From: Zygnema cylindricum
Lineage: Eukaryota; Streptophyta; Zygnematophyceae; Zygnematales; Zygnemataceae
Direction: 5' to 3'
Assembly (NCBI GenBank): GCA_037447655.1
Contig: JBBHKE010000967.1
Coordinates: 322,802-386,801, forward strand
Length of the DNA stretch: 64,000 nucleotides
A program made the position numbers and the translations under genes. The notes under the pieces were generated by a model. The model was not told the DNA's origin. It worked only from the letters and a program-made list of their open reading frames with translations, and made no database searches. Shown here piece after piece: positions 42,620 through 54,643 of this stretch (its first letter is position 1; the number at the start of each line of letters is the position of its first letter).

Positions 42620-43771
42620 TTAGACTCAGTTACTCACTTAGTCCAACAGCTTCTCTGCAAAACTGCAACTTAGGAGCAGGAAGGGCTTTTGTTAACATGT
42701 CAGCCACCATCTTCTCATCCGGTAAATAATACAACTTAATGACTTTTGCAAGTACTTTTTCCCTGACAAAGTGAAGTCTAACATCCATGTGTTTACTTTT
42801 AAAATGATGGTTGGGGTTAGAGGCAATGGCAATGGCTGCCTGGTTGTCACACCAAATAGACTAACGACCTGTTTGCATGTACCCAAGTTCTTGTAGAATA
42901 GACTTAACCCATAGGAACTCTTTGAGGGCCGAAGCTGCAGCCATATATTCAGACTCCATTGTGGATTGAGCTGTAACCTTTTGTAATTTGCAACTCCAAC
43001 AGCAAGTTCCATCTCCAATCTTAAGTACAAAACCAGTTGTAGATTTTCCGGCTTCGCATGTCCCCATAGCTGGCATCGCTCCACGTCTGTATTTTAACCT
43101 CTCCTCCTCCGAGTACAAGCTTGAGATTTCGAGTTCCTGCAAGATATCTCAACACCCTTTTCGCTGCTTCCCAATCTGCCCTTTTACGATTCTGCAGACT
43201 TCTACTCAAGACTCCCACAGCTGCTGCAATGTCGGGTCTCGTACAATTCATAAAATATATAAGACTTCCGACTACTTGTCTATATGGCTTTGAAGCCATA
43301 AACTCTTCCTCCCCTGTCTCTAGACTCCCACCAACCATTATGCCTGAATCTGTATCAATTCCTTCCAATTTCTGCCTGAATTCCATAGGAGTTACGGATC
43401 CTTTTACATCTCTCATTTCAAATCTTTCCAGCATGTTACCTATTGCTTCTTTCTGAGTCAACATAACCAGCCTCTTGTTTCTGTCTCTTTCTACTTGTAT
43501 TCTTAAGATGTATTTGGCCTCACCGAGGTCCTTCATCTCGAACCTAGACCTTAAAGCCGCTTTAATGCAGTTTATTCCATCTATTGACTTACTTATTAAT
43601 AATAGATCATCCACATATACAGCAATGTAAATTACTCCATCCTCTCCTTGTAGAACATATACAGAATGATCTGAGCTAATTCTCATAAAACCTAGCCCAA
43701 TAAAAAACTCATCTAACTTCAGATTCCACTGGCGCAGGACTTGTTTTAGCCCATACAAAGATTTCATCAAT
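42620..43771 (-). pseudogene. Family 2 RNase H and RT end, copy A of an internal duplication
   Basis: RT residues SLYGLKQVLRQWNLKLDEFF, YVDD in VYIAVYVDDLLLISK, and DLGEAKYILRIQ lie at 43400-43770, followed by PYRQVVGSLIYFMNCTRPDI. After a frameshift near 43040 come MESEYMAAASALKEFLWVKS (about 42905-42964) and the RNase H end with shifted frames to 42692. Positions 43265-43771 recur at 43897-44403. Confidence 0.8.
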
Positions 43772-43896
43772 ATTTACTCCCCCAATCCGCAAATCTATTC
43801 GAACCTCCACACTACATCGCGTAAATGCGCACGCACGCGAACACGCGCACGCACGAAACGCTCCGTACGCACGAAACTAAGTTTTCAAAAACAACA
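43772..43896 (-). repeat. Family 6 LTR fragment between RT duplicates
   Basis: ATTTACTCCCCCAATCCGC to TTTTCAAAAACAACA matches the first about 125 bp of the family 6 LTR in inverse orientation. It ends exactly at the LTR terminus (AACAACA, 43896), where the second RT copy begins. It is rich in ACGCACG words. Confidence 0.65.
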
Positions 43897-44767
43897 CTTC
43901 CGACTACTTGTCTATATGGCTTTGAAGCCATGAACTCTTCCTCCCTTGTCTCTAGACTCCCACCAACCATTATGCCTGAATCTGTATCAATTCCTTCTAA
44001 TTTTTGCCTGAATTCCATAGGAGGTTCGGATCATTTTACATCTCCCATTTCAAATCTTTCCAGCATGTTACCTATTGCTTCTTTCTGAGTCAACATAATC
44101 AGCCTCTTGTTTCTGTCTCTTTCTACCTGTATTCCTAAGATGTATTTGGCCTCACCGAGGTCTTTCATCTTGAACCTAGACCTTAAAGCCGCTTTAATGC
44201 GGTTTATTTCATCCATTGACTTACTTATTAATAATAGATCATCCACATATACAGCAATGTAAATTACCCCATCCTCTCCTTGTAAAACATATACAGAATG
44301 ATCTCAACTAATTCTCTTAAAACCTAGCCCACTCAAAAACTCATCTAACTTCAAATTCCACTAACGCGGACTTATTTTAGCCCATACAAAGATTTCATCA
44401 ATTTACACACTAATTCTTCCTTTCCCTTTTCAATGTACATTTCAGGTTGTTTCATATAAATGGTTTCTTCTAACTCTCCATGCAAAAAGGCTGTTTTAAC
44501 ATCCATTTGTTGTATTTCCATATTCTCTATAGCCGCTAGACTTAGCAAAATTTTGAGAGTGGGAAATCTGACAACTGGAGAGAAGGTTTCCTCAAAGTCA
44601 ATACCTTCTTTTTGATTATACCCCTTGGCCACTAGTTTGGCCTTATACCTTTCGATGGTGTTGTCCGGGTTCAGCTTCACCTTGAATACCCATTTGTTGC
44701 CGATGGCTTTTCTGATCGGAGGAAGATCCACCAGCTCCCATGTTTGTGCCTCCATAATAGACTTCAT
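43897..44767 (-). pseudogene. Family 2 reverse transcriptase, with copy B of the duplication
   Basis: 44372-44767 is the RT start ([70 protein letters not shown]). It continues into 43897-44403, a second copy of the palm and thumb with its own YVDD. A stop at about 44310 and frameshifts near 44370 and 44300 break it. Differences from copy A are few (for example Arg/Lys and Ile/Met changes). Confidence 0.8.
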
Positions 44768-44799
44768 TTCATCGTTTGCCGCCTCGATCCATTGATTTC

Positions 44800-45810
44800 T
44801 CTCAGGTGATGAGAAGGCCTCCTAGATCGTTAGAGGCTCCTCTGAAGCTGAAGAAAAAGCAAAGAGAGCTTGCTTGCAGACGGCTACTAGATCTCTTTCC
44901 CCCGGAAATTCTGAGGTTGAGATCGTCGGCAACCTCTGATTTTTTTGTTTAGTGTGAACCGTAACTTGATCTGGTACAAAGTCTGTAGTAGTTCCTTCCA
45001 CCTGAGGCGTAGCTTGTGGTGAAGCATCTTGTAAAGGCACCTGAGGAATTGAAGGAAGAGGTGTCCCGCTTGCCGGTGGAAAGTAAACTCGCGGCGTATG
45101 GTAAAAAATGACATATTCCTGCTTTTCTTTTGCTGGTTGATCTGGCACTTTAAACAGGTCAACCGAATCCTGTTCATCTTTAATCTAGATATTTCTAGAA
45201 ACAATCACTTTCTGTTTCTCAAGTACAAAAACTCTATATCCTTTCGCATTATCATCATACCCCATAAAAATCCCAGGTAAGCCTTTAGGCTTCATTTTCC
45301 ATCTATCATGTGAAGTATCTAAAATAAAACACTTGCTACCAAAGATCTTAAAGTAACTAACATTAGGTTTTTCCCATGTCCAAAGCTCCTAAGGTGTAGT
45401 GCTAACAGACCTAAAAGCAATTCTATTTTTAATATAAACAGCACAGTTAAGTGCTTCAGCCCAGAAATCCAAATCTAGCCCTTTATCTGCAAGCATGGAC
45501 CGGGCACTCTCTGTCACTGTCCTATTTAATCTCTCAGACACACCATTTTGTTCTGGTGTATATGGAACTGTAAGATTGTGCCTGATACCTTCATGAAGGA
45601 GAAATTCTTCGAATTCCTTCGATGTGTATTCTCCCCGTTGTCCGATCTTAGAGCCAATATTGGAACTCCATGAAGCTTTTTCGCCCACGCTTTGTAGTGT
45701 TTGAAGTGAGTAAACACTTCACTTTTATGTTGCATGAAGTAAACTTTGGTGTACCTCGAGTAGTCATCTGTTAATGTGACCATATAGTGGACCCCTCCAG
45801 CCGAAGCCAC
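44800..45810 (-). pseudogene. Family 2 integrase core and spacer
   Basis: The core (45526-45810) begins ASAGGVHYMVTLTDDYSRYT. A 1-base loss near 45635 shifts the frame inside the SDNGGEYTSKEF region; the next frame (45389-45688) carries EQNGVSERLNRTVTES, including the catalytic Glu, and AEALNCAVYIKNRI. The spacer (44822-45148) is Pro/Gln-rich. Stops at about 45390, 45185 and 44824 are visible. Confidence 0.8.
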
Positions 45811-47413
45811 TTGCGAAGGACCGAGAACATCAGAATGGATGAGCTGAAAAACCTTTTTTCCGATCTATGGTCTGTTTTTTGTGGAAATGGCAATTTGTGG
45901 ATCTTGCCAAGTGAACAACCATCACATGTTTTTATAGGATGAGATGTGAGAGAAACTCCATCAACTTTTCCCAAATTCACCATTTTTTTTAGACTATCAT
46001 AATTCATGTGTCCTAATCTCTTATGCCACAACTCATAATCAGATTCGACACTGGAGTAGAGAACATCATTTTCCTTATATTCAGCCATGTCCATCTGGTA
46101 CTTTTTGCTAGCATCTCTAGTTCCTGTTACTGCGACTTTCCCTTTCTTGCTAACAACATGTCTCCCTCCTTTCAGAACAACTTCAAAGCCTTTGCTCTCC
46201 ACTAATGATGTAGAAAAAAGATTTTTCTTAAAATCTGGAACATACAAAACATTGTGAAGGGTTCTCTCTACCGACTTCCCCCCCACATCTACCAGTAATG
46301 ATACATCACCCTGAGCTGAGGTTTGAACACTCATGCCGCAAGCATAGTAGATACTCTTTGGATATGTTTGTTGCACATTCGTAAAAGCCGCCTTGTTCCA
46401 ACACATGTGGGCAGACGCTCCCGTGTCAATGATCCATCCTGCATCCTTTAGACCCTCCATGGTAACCGCCATAGCAAATAAATCCGCCTCCTCTTGCTCA
46501 TTGGAGCTGAGAGACTCATCTGTATAAGTTGCAAAAGCTGAAAAAAGAGCATTTCCACGGGAAGGATTTCTAGAAAAACCTTTGTGATGATGGCTCTGTT
46601 GCCAACCTGGCCTGTATAAACCTGTCTCATTAGCCTTCTTCAATTTAGGACAGTACCTGTATTCATGACCCTTCTCAGAAAAATAGAAAGAAGTAGTAGT
46701 AGATGGCCTATTATGCCTCTGATTAAATTGATTTTGATTTTGATTAAACTGATATCTTTTGTCAAAGTCTGTTGCAAATGCTTCAACCTTTCCTTCTCCC
46801 TCAAGGAGTTTAGTATTTGTTTCTTCCTCCAATATAAGATTATACGATAACTGAAATGACCAGCTAGCTTTATCATGACTCTTTAGTTGAACAGACACAC
46901 CCTTCATGCTACTAGGGAGACCTCTAATAAGCAAAGCGGCCTGTTGAAACTCAAGAAATGACCCCCCAGCAGAAGAGTGAGCATCAATGAGCGCGCAAAA
47001 ATTTTCACAATACTCAACCATAGTTCCCCCCGTGTATTTGTATCCCCAAATTTTTCCAGCCACCAAGAGCTCCTCCTGAACATTCGCTTTCTCAAAAGCG
47101 GATTTGAGGGATGTCCAAATCTCCCTCGCCTTCTTCATTTTCAGTCGAGACATGACCAAATTTTCTGAAATACAATGAATTAGATTGTTCCTTGCCATTG
47201 AATTCTTTTTTGCCCAAGTTGGATCTGTTTCATCAAGGGAGCCATCCAAGACCCCCAATAAGTCAACAGTTTCAAACGAAGATTCAACCATCGCCGCACA
47301 GTACGCATACTTTTGGCCATTGAAGACAGGAATTCTTGACAAAAGGCCCATAACCTGTTTTTCTACAACCACCGTTGCAGGCGGAGAACCAGCAGTAGTA
47401 GTGGAAGAAGACA
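45771..47413 (-). pseudogene. Family 2 Gag-protease-integrase finger, long open frame
   Basis: The recognisable start MSSSTTTAGSPPATVVVEKQ is at 47413, 58 bp inside the 5' LTR; the open frame reaches upstream to 47441. Gag continues SRIPVFNGQKYAYCAAMVES and LVMSRLKMKKAREIWTSLKS, through a Gln/Asn-rich NQNQNQFNQ tract. The zinc knuckle is damaged (two Cys replaced: S-FY-F-SEKGHEYRYC, about 46665-46710). The protease is intact at WIIDTGASAHMCW (about 46395-46433). The integrase finger is ELWHKRLGHMNYDSLKKM with CDGCSLGKIH. The frame ends at 45771 after a frameshift in LPFPQKTDHRSEK. Confidence 0.85.
47345..47355 (-). promoter_or_regulatory. Primer-binding site, half-tRNA-iMet type (family 2)
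   Basis: GGTTATGGGCC on the minus strand begins at the first base after the LTR end (47356) and is read KQVMGL in the Gag frame. Confidence 0.65.
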
Positions 47414-48435
47414 TAAAAAAAAAAACAGCTGAAACTATCAAAGTACCTACTCAACAGCCAACTTAGAACTGACACAAAATATGACTCAAAAAGCCAATAT
47501 GCTTCAAATTCGCCACAATGATACAAAATACAGTAAACTGACAATTGCCAAAATTGCAGCTCAAATGACCCAGTAAACCATAAGATATGATGTATGGAGG
47601 TTTCCCAAAAATTGCCCTTAGAAAATCATATTCCCAAAAGTGGATACTACAAAATTGGCTAAGTCCTGAGTTTTATATTCACAGTGTCTATCTACTGATC
47701 TACACTAATTTGGGTAACCGTTACTACGGTTATTATCTTGACTAACGACAAAGCAACCTACCTGTACGTCAATGTACCTCAAAACCCTAATTATTGTTTT
47801 CTAAAAACCAGATTATTGGAACACTATTTTTTATCACACTAAAATACAAACTAATGTTATTCATATATTAACAAACATCAAAATGTTCTAACCGTACACA
47901 AAAACATTCCAAATGCTTAGTCAGCGGTAGCCGCTAAAGTCCAGCCGAATGTGGTCATGTAGTACGAAGCACCTGAGTGCTTCGTCACTTGTGGTCCCAC
48001 GTGAATCAAGCCTCGTCACTTTGTGGTCCCACGTAAATCTCGCCTCGTCACTTGCAGTCCCACGTGAATCGCGTCTGTCAACGTCTCTCAAAGTCAATGA
48101 TCATAATTCACTTCCGAAATATCCGGACGTTTCTATTTAATGATTATAAAAATATTACGTACCATATAATTCCAAAATATCTGTATAACTCCAAAAATAG
48201 CCGTACCATATATTTTCTGAGATATACGGATCAGATTGCGTCCGTCTAATCTGGCGATTCCAATTGCCTGCTACATGACGCGTGTCGTCATCACTCCGTA
48301 AAACCTGTAGAGGTACAATACACTCTATTGTACTTTGCCTACTGTAACACTAATAAAGGTAAGTCTTATATACCACTTTTTAGAAACTATTCTAAGTTTT
48401 CTCTATTTACTAACCAAAGATTTCAAATCTAAACA
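47356..48435 (-). repeat. 5' LTR of family 2
   Basis: It starts TGTTTAGATTTG at 48435 (minus) and ends TGTAGAAAAACA at 47356. It aligns with 41521-42606 along its whole length with a modest number of differences. A tandem G-box array lies at about 47985-48090. Confidence 0.8.
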
Positions 48436-48719
48436 CATAGGGGCTCATTTGGTTAGAGGTTTTGCTTGCCATGGTGGTCGCATTTCTTAGGGAAAGTCAA
48501 AGTGAGGGAATGTGTCCAAATACACATATTCTAACTTTGCATTCTGTGGGGGAATTGAGCACACAGAAAGTTTTATTTCACGAGGTGAAGTTGTATTGGG
48601 GTCTTGATTGTAAAGGGGTCAATTATTTGGGTTTGTATCAACTTGGAGTCGGCACTTACTAGATAAGCTTCCTTGGACCTGCAAATTCTGTGGGAGAATG
48701 GACCCCATAGAATTACACA
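48436..48719 (+). repeat. Family 1-type LTR 3' part
   Basis: Positions 48530-48719 are the reverse complement of 12095-12290: the CACAGAAAG, TGTATCAACTTGGAGTCGGCA, TAGATAAGCTTCCTTGG and CCCCATAGAATTACACA blocks match. The family 2 element abuts its left side, which suggests that family 2 or its ancestor inserted into this LTR. Confidence 0.55.
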
Positions 48720-48789
48720 AGTAACAATTGACATAAAAACACTTTGAAAAGTACACCGGAAAACCCGCACTAAAATCTGGAGTAACATT

Positions 48790-49260
48790 CTAAAGTTTTG
48801 GTTACATGGGCACACAGCCTAATGTACCTTAGCGTTGGTACTCTTCCAAATATTTTGGCGGTCGTGTTTATCGCCAGTCGCTATTGTCACCAACCTAAAA
48901 TTGCACATTGGGAGGCCGTCCATCGAATATTTCGATATTTTATTGCCACGATACATTGTGGACTTACGTTCACTTCAAACATAGATCCTTTGGAGTTTAT
49001 TGCATATTGTGACGCAGATAGGGGTGGCGATTTTGATTCTATTTAATCAACGTCAGGTTATAGTTTCGTTTTTGGAGGAGTCGCGGTTTGATGGAATTTT
49101 AAGCTACTTGCTACAGTTCCGTTGAGTTCAACCGAATTTGAGTATATGGTTGCTGTCGTACATCGAAAGTGTTTAATATGAATAAAGAGATGTTACGTGA
49201 GTTGGGAGTTTTCGTTGCATGTATGAAGATTTATTTTAGCAGCATGAGTTAAGATAGAGG
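48790..49260 (+). pseudogene. Copia RT/RNase H fragment
   Basis: The translation HSLMYLSVGTLPNILAVVF is followed by FRYFIATIHCGLTF and EFIAYCDADRGGDFDS, then (after a stop at about 49045) STSGYSFVFGGVAV and PLSSTEFEYMVAVV. This is the RT-connection/RNase H portion of a copia element nearest to family 5. Flanking parts are gone. Confidence 0.7.
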
Positions 49261-51783
49261 GTCACACGTGTCTAACATAATAAAACATAGCTAAAGATTG
49301 GCCCATGTAAGAGTGGTTACATGTGAGGGTTTGGACTTGTTTACTTATATATCGTCACTTTTGACAAAACTTGTATTTGAAGTTCTTAGTTTTATCAAGT
49401 ATGCCTCAAATCCCACAACGTTTTTTTCTATTTTTGTTCATCCATATCCTAGTGATGGTCGTATGTATTCATCAGTAAGTACCTAGATAAGTTATAGCCT
49501 TCGTGATTGGATTTCAAGGTGTAAAAAAAAAAGAACATTAGATGAGTTATAGCCTTTGTTATTGGATTTCAAGGTGTAAAAAAAAAAAAACATTAGCTGG
49601 CAAACTTATTTTTTTTCTTCACTTAAAAGGACACCTTGAAGTTATCGTTAAAAAATGTTCTTTTTGGTTAAAATAAATATAATTTTAGTTTTAAATCTAT
49701 AAATATTAAAAGGCTTATTTCCATGGTGGCACATTTGATTTGAAACCCTTTTCTTTAGATCAAGATACAAGCGACTTGACACATAATCCAGTCCCTCGCG
49801 GTTTCCCGTTTTCACGAAGGTGGAACTCTTAGGTCGCATTGACAATTTGGGAACTAACCCACAAGGAAGCGCAAATGCCATCTTAGGGGTTTGTGGGACA
49901 TGATGGGCCTTCAAGAAAAAATCGAAATCTTAGCACAGCATGGGAGTCCAAAAACGGACGCGATTTGCACAAAGATGTTATGATTCACCATGGAGAATCA
50001 AGCAGCGCGCGCGTTTTTTTGGTTTGCGTCGATGATTTATTTTGCAAGTGGTACGTTCGGCATTTCATGTGAGCACGGGGCACGTGATTGTTTTCTTGAA
50101 GTTTCGTGGTATCCGCGCACAAAACGTATTTATTTTTTAACTCTTTCGAGGGGGAAAGCGCGTCTGTCACCTTTTCGGCATACCTCTGCTTCCCGCGTGT
50201 CTTGCTCAAAAAGGCGCCACAAGTGTTCATTTTTCCTCGTGCCTTTGCTTCCTCTGTGCCTTCTTTAAAAATGCATCATAAGTGTTCTTTCTTTAAAAAT
50301 GCATCATAAGTGTTATTCTAATCATCCACAGCATGTTAGATATTTGGCTAACTAAGTGCATGATTTTAGCTTTATAATTTATCATTGAATTATTAAAGTT
50401 TGAATTGTTAAAGTGAAAATGAGTGAGGAGTGAAAGAGTGAAATCCTTGTATGAAAAACGTTCCGGCCATCATTTATAAAATTTCCTTTTTGGTTTTTTG
50501 TTCATTTTCTTTGTGTGCTTCCGCTATGGTATATTGATTCTTCGATCGTTTTAAAGGAAATTCAACAAACCATCATTCAAAAAAGTGAAAAAATATCAAA
50601 TGACGGAATAAAAAACTGTGGGAGGAACTCCAGTGGATTAGGCATCCACCCCATGTAACGAAAAATTGGGCACATACCGGTGTGGACTCATAAGACCTTG
50701 TGTGGTCACTAATTATTATTTGTCTATACAATCAAATTTGGAACTGATAAGAAGCTCAACATAGGTAACGGTAGCAATAAAATGAGTCTTCTTTAGAAAC
50801 CACATCCATTGAGAGATGTCGAGAAGTGAGCTTATAATCCTTTTAAAACTTGCAAATGTGGACCTCTATCTTAGCATAAACCTCAGAAGTTTAGGGATTA
50901 ACTATTACATCTTTGTAATAGTGGACGATTGTTGCATACATAATATTATCATGCGGGTTACGTGTATCTTACACGAGGTCCAATGCACGGCTTTGCATAA
51001 CAAAAAAAGTGTGAGAACCAAAAAATAATTTATGTTTTCTTGAAACTTAGTACGCAATTCAGATTGGCGTCTTTCCATTTCGGACCTATTGCCATGTCAC
51101 ATCATCTCGTTTCCAAACTCAAACGCAAACCATCCTAAGAATCGTTTTCCGATTAAAATAACACTTGATAAACGAATACAAAAACCTTTGCACGCGTTTC
51201 ACGCAATTTGAACATTTACGCTATTTTTTTTCCTCCCGTCATGCGCATGTAAGAAAAAGGATTTGTAGGAGTGTTGCATGTCCACTCATTCATGGTTTTT
51301 GTAGAGAAGTCTACGTCGTTGTCGCCTCTCCCCCTCCCTCTCTCACTATCGTTCCGCTTTTCGTCTTTTTGAATGAAACATAAAAGTATTGATATAAAAT
51401 AAAATGAGAGTGCATCAAAGAAAAATCTTTCGACTATCTTTGCGCGTAATTTGATGAAAGGTCGAGAAAGAAAATACAAAAAAACAAAATCAAGAAGTGG
51501 AATTAACAAATTAGTGACATTGATGCGACAACGAATGCGCATGATGCCACAAGGTCACAAAAATATTACACTTTATAATACTTCATCGTCATAAAATTGT
51601 GTAGCACTATGAAACGCTACCACTTCTATTTTCGAACATGAGTACGCTCGAAAAGTACACGGGTGATCTTTACAAATAAACAAAGTTTCACCGTTAATTT
51701 ATCGTTACATGGGCACATATCTAAATATTCAAAAAATTGTGAAGTGTAAATCATTGGTTTTTATAAATAGCCACTACCGTTAA
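49260..51783. other. Non-coding stretch with small tandem duplications
   Basis: No gene is recognised. Local features are a 55-bp direct duplication at 49486-49596 (GATRAGTTATAGCCTT ... GGATTTCAAGGTGTA, then poly-A), and a doubled CTTTAAAAATGCATCATAAGTGTT at about 50263-50311. The longest frames (about 50-110 codons) overlap on opposite strands and look like nothing known. Confidence 0.5.
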
Positions 51784-51945
51784 TGATTTGATTTGACATT
51801 GATGTGATTAACCTCTAAAATTCAATTATAAAAACTTTGTTTTAGGTACACTTATTTTTTCACGTGATTTGATTCGACATTAATGTGATTAACCTCCAAA
51901 ATTCAATTATAGAAACTTTGTTTTAGGTACACTTATTTTTTCACG
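51784..51945. repeat. 81-bp direct tandem duplication
   Basis: Two copies (51784-51864 and 51865-51945) of TGATTTGATTYGACATTRAT ... GGTACACTTATTTTTTCACG differ at only a few positions, so the duplication is recent relative to its surroundings. Confidence 0.75.
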
Positions 51946-51987
51946 TTTTCATTTTTGCAAGTATTACATTTTTCTACAGGGCGATAG

Positions 51988-52134
51988 CAACCATTAACCC
52001 TAGTTTGAAGTAAAAACCCTCTCACTAGATGAGAGACAACCATTAACCCTAGTCTAAAGTAAAAACCATATTACTAGACGAGAGACAACCATTAACCCTA
52101 CTCTGAAGTAAAAACCCTCTCACTGGACGAGAGA
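51988..52134. repeat. Three tandem copies of a 49-bp unit
   Basis: Units 51988-52036, 52037-52085 and 52086-52134 each begin CAACCATTAACCCTA and contain GAAGTAAAAACC and a CTAGAYGAGAGA end. Period and length are constant. Confidence 0.8.
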
Positions 52135-52160
52135 CATTTGAATCAATGACTAAAGGGGTA

Positions 52161-53071
52161 CAGCGTGAATCGCTATTAGCGTTAACAAATAATTAGTGTG
52201 GAAAAACAATTACTGGTATTGATTCAAATTTGGGAACAAGGCTTTTCGCCAGTTAAAATTTTACTCTAATTTATTCATAACTCTAATTTGGGTCCGTTTT
52301 CCGCATAGTGTTGTCGTCGTAGCCCGTGTTCAGATACACGACGTTTGAACATGTGAGAATAGGTTCACGTGATTTTCCGTTGTCTTTATCACTAGGAATC
52401 AAATATGAGTGCGCTTTTTCGTGTCGACGCATTCACTTTCGCGTGTCAGCGCCTTTATCGGACACACTTTTTGTACGATTGTACAAAATAACGAGCAATT
52501 TTAGTAAAGACTAACGCATTTTGTACACTACACCGCGAATCGCTATTAGCAAATTGAACGCTAAGTTGATTCCCTCAAATTTTGACCCAAATTCTTAAAT
52601 AACATCAATAATTCTTTTTTTTTCTTTACGCATTTTAGGGTTCTATTCCAATTAGAGTTAATAACAAAAGTACACTGCGATATAAATAGTGTGGTGTACG
52701 GTCAATGTTAGACCGTACAAAATTGTACCTTTCTAAGTGAAAAAACACAGAAAATAATTTAACATAGGTCCGCGCGCATGTGAATGTGCATTGGAAGAAG
52801 GTGAAAATTTTAACTGGCATAAAATAGTCTAACAAGTACGGACAGTAAAATTATGCGACGGCGTACGATTTCAAAGTTTTTGTACGGATAACTATATTAG
52901 TGTAAGTATGTTTAAGTTTTTTTTTTTTTTTTTAAATCCCAAAGTTACATTGGTTAAAAATTAGAATATATGTTTTTTTTGAAAATTTTCAAATTTCCAA
53001 TTAACGTTAATAACGCTAATTATTTTTATACGCTATTTAATCTTATACGCTAATAGCGATTCATGGTGTAC
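52161..53071. repeat. MITE family B ends, possibly an interleaved second copy
   Basis: A left-type end (GTGAATCGCTATTAGCGTTA, 52161 onward) and a right-type end (ACGCTAATAGCGATTCATGG, 53047-53071) face each other. They overlap the better-defined element 52527-53236, so they may be parts of two interleaved copies. Pairing is uncertain. Confidence 0.4.
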
Positions 53072-53236
53072 ACTATTTCAAAACTTTCCAAATTAGAGTT
53101 ATTAACGCTAATTCGACAGTACCTTTATTAATGTAAAAAAAACAATTAAGCTATTAATTCTATTTTAGATTTGAGGGTCAAAATTTGGGGGAACCGAATT
53201 AGCGTTTTTAACAATAATAGTGATTCAAGGTGTAGT
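52527..53236. repeat. About 710-bp element with about 60-bp terminal inverted repeats (family B)
   Basis: The left end (ACTACACCGCGAATCGCTAT, then AACGCTAA and TTCCCTCAAATTTTGACCC) is matched in inverse orientation by 53170-53236 (GGGTCAAAATTTGGGGGAAC, AGCGTTTTTAAC, GATTCAAGGTGTAGT). The interior has no transposase and carries a poly-T run. No clear TSD was found. Confidence 0.55.
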
Positions 53237-53239
53237 CTT

Positions 53240-54587
53240 GTTTATTGAAGGTAGGGAAAACTAAAGGCACATCAATATATAGTACTCTACTCTTCTTTCT
53301 CTCCCTTTTGCACATTTTTTCTCTCTTTTTGTCACCTTTTTTTTTACATCTTCCCCATGTTCGATTACAATCAAATATTTAAACATGTTGTAAATATCAT
53401 TAGCGAGTCAAATTGAAATGGTTGAATTAAAAACTTAGGTTATAAATATGTGTGTTATGTTAAATTGCCTTCTATCCATAACCGGAATCTCAAACGTAAA
53501 AGAAAACCATACAAACATATGCATACAAATTAAATTACGTTAGTCAAACGTGATTAAACGGTGAATTGTATATTTATATTGTTACACAACTCTTTTCTTG
53601 GCAAGAAAGTGACGCTAATAAGCTTTTTCTATGTAAAGACAATATAAATCAAAATAGATGCATGTCAAAAAATTGAAATATGTATGCATATGGTAGAAAT
53701 GATCAATCGGTCATAGCTGAATTATGCAATCTATTGTAGAATAACTCTATTGTAGTAAAAGTCATAAATTTTTACTCATATGCAAAAACACCATAAAGCG
53801 CACAAGATGGTCATTCAATATTTAGATATATTCTACAGAGCCTTAGGAAATCATAATCATTAAAGCATGCCTCAAATATGTTAATAGACTCGAAAACGCC
53901 TTTGTCACAATAAGTAGTCATATAAAAAACTACCAAACATAAAAATGTATTTGAAGATAGTTTTGTCAATTGTAATAGCAAACTGTATATATTGCTCTGA
54001 AAACATGTTAATCAACTTTGAATATGAGCAATACGATGCAATGCGTTTGTCGCTACAAGTAGTCAAACAAAAACGCTTCAAAGATGGAAATAAATAAAAG
54101 ATGGAAATGTATTGCAAAGCCCATTAGCCAATCCCCTTTTAATCAAAGGAGGAAACACTACATAAAATATTGTGTACTTCATAATACTAAACATTTATAG
54201 ATTTTCTTTCAGGCTTTCATAATCGAATGAAGTTATATCGGGACCGTCAAACCATCGTGCGTACTGAATCATAATGTATGTATGTTTCGATGCATTTTTT
54301 TCTTCGCACTTAACTTGTCCAACAGGGATGCGTGTGCAAAACTTCAAACTCCGCGGGCTACAGCTTTTCAAACCTTTACTGTACACGCAGATTTGATAAT
54401 AGTTGGTATTCAGTTACGTCTTTTTTTTGCTCTTTTTCTCGTTCCGTACAGCGCACAAAAATGGCAATAAAAATAGTAAAATACACAAAAAATACAACGA
54501 CCGATTACTGTACTTCCCCTATTTAGTGGGATACGCGTTTTCCGCCTAGGTATCCAAAAAAGTGAAAAACAATTATCACGGCGAACC
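53240..54587. other. AT-rich non-coding stretch
   Basis: I see no gene, no clear repeat and no structural RNA. Frames are under 75 codons and do not resemble known families. Confidence 0.5.
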
Positions 54588-54643
54588 TTTTAAGCTCGTA
54601 CTTTACACAACAAGATATAATATGAAAGGTGAACCTTTTAAAG
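54588..54643. repeat. 56-bp unit, left of hAT insertions
   Basis: TTTTAAGCTCGTACTTTACACAAC... to GGTGAACCTTTTAAAG. The same unit follows the hAT insertions at 58288-58343 and, truncated, at 58344-58384. The hAT elements therefore sit in a small tandem repeat. Its last 8 bp, TTTTAAAG, are the target site. Confidence 0.6.

Larger units (their letters stand above)
41521..48435 (-). mobile_element. Copia element, family 2, both LTRs present, least decayed Gag-Pol
   Basis: It has a 3' LTR 41521-42606 (1,086 bp) and a 5' LTR 47356-48435 (1,080 bp), with a full gag-PR-IN-RT-RNase H order on the minus strand. A single 556-codon frame covers Gag, protease and the integrase finger. The interior carries a 507-bp RT duplication. 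The flanks show no TSD (CATAG on the right; internal sequence of another copy on the left), pointing to recombination between tandem copies. Confidence 0.9.

Noticed and set aside
43825-44088. Plus-strand frame with Thr/His/Arg repeats
   Set aside because: It crosses an LTR fragment and the antisense of the duplicated RT; no independent support.
52527-53236. CACTA transposon, suggested by the CACTACACC start
   Set aside because: The right end does not mirror CACTA, no 3-bp TSD is visible, and other family copies start differently (ACACCGCC, CAGCGTG).
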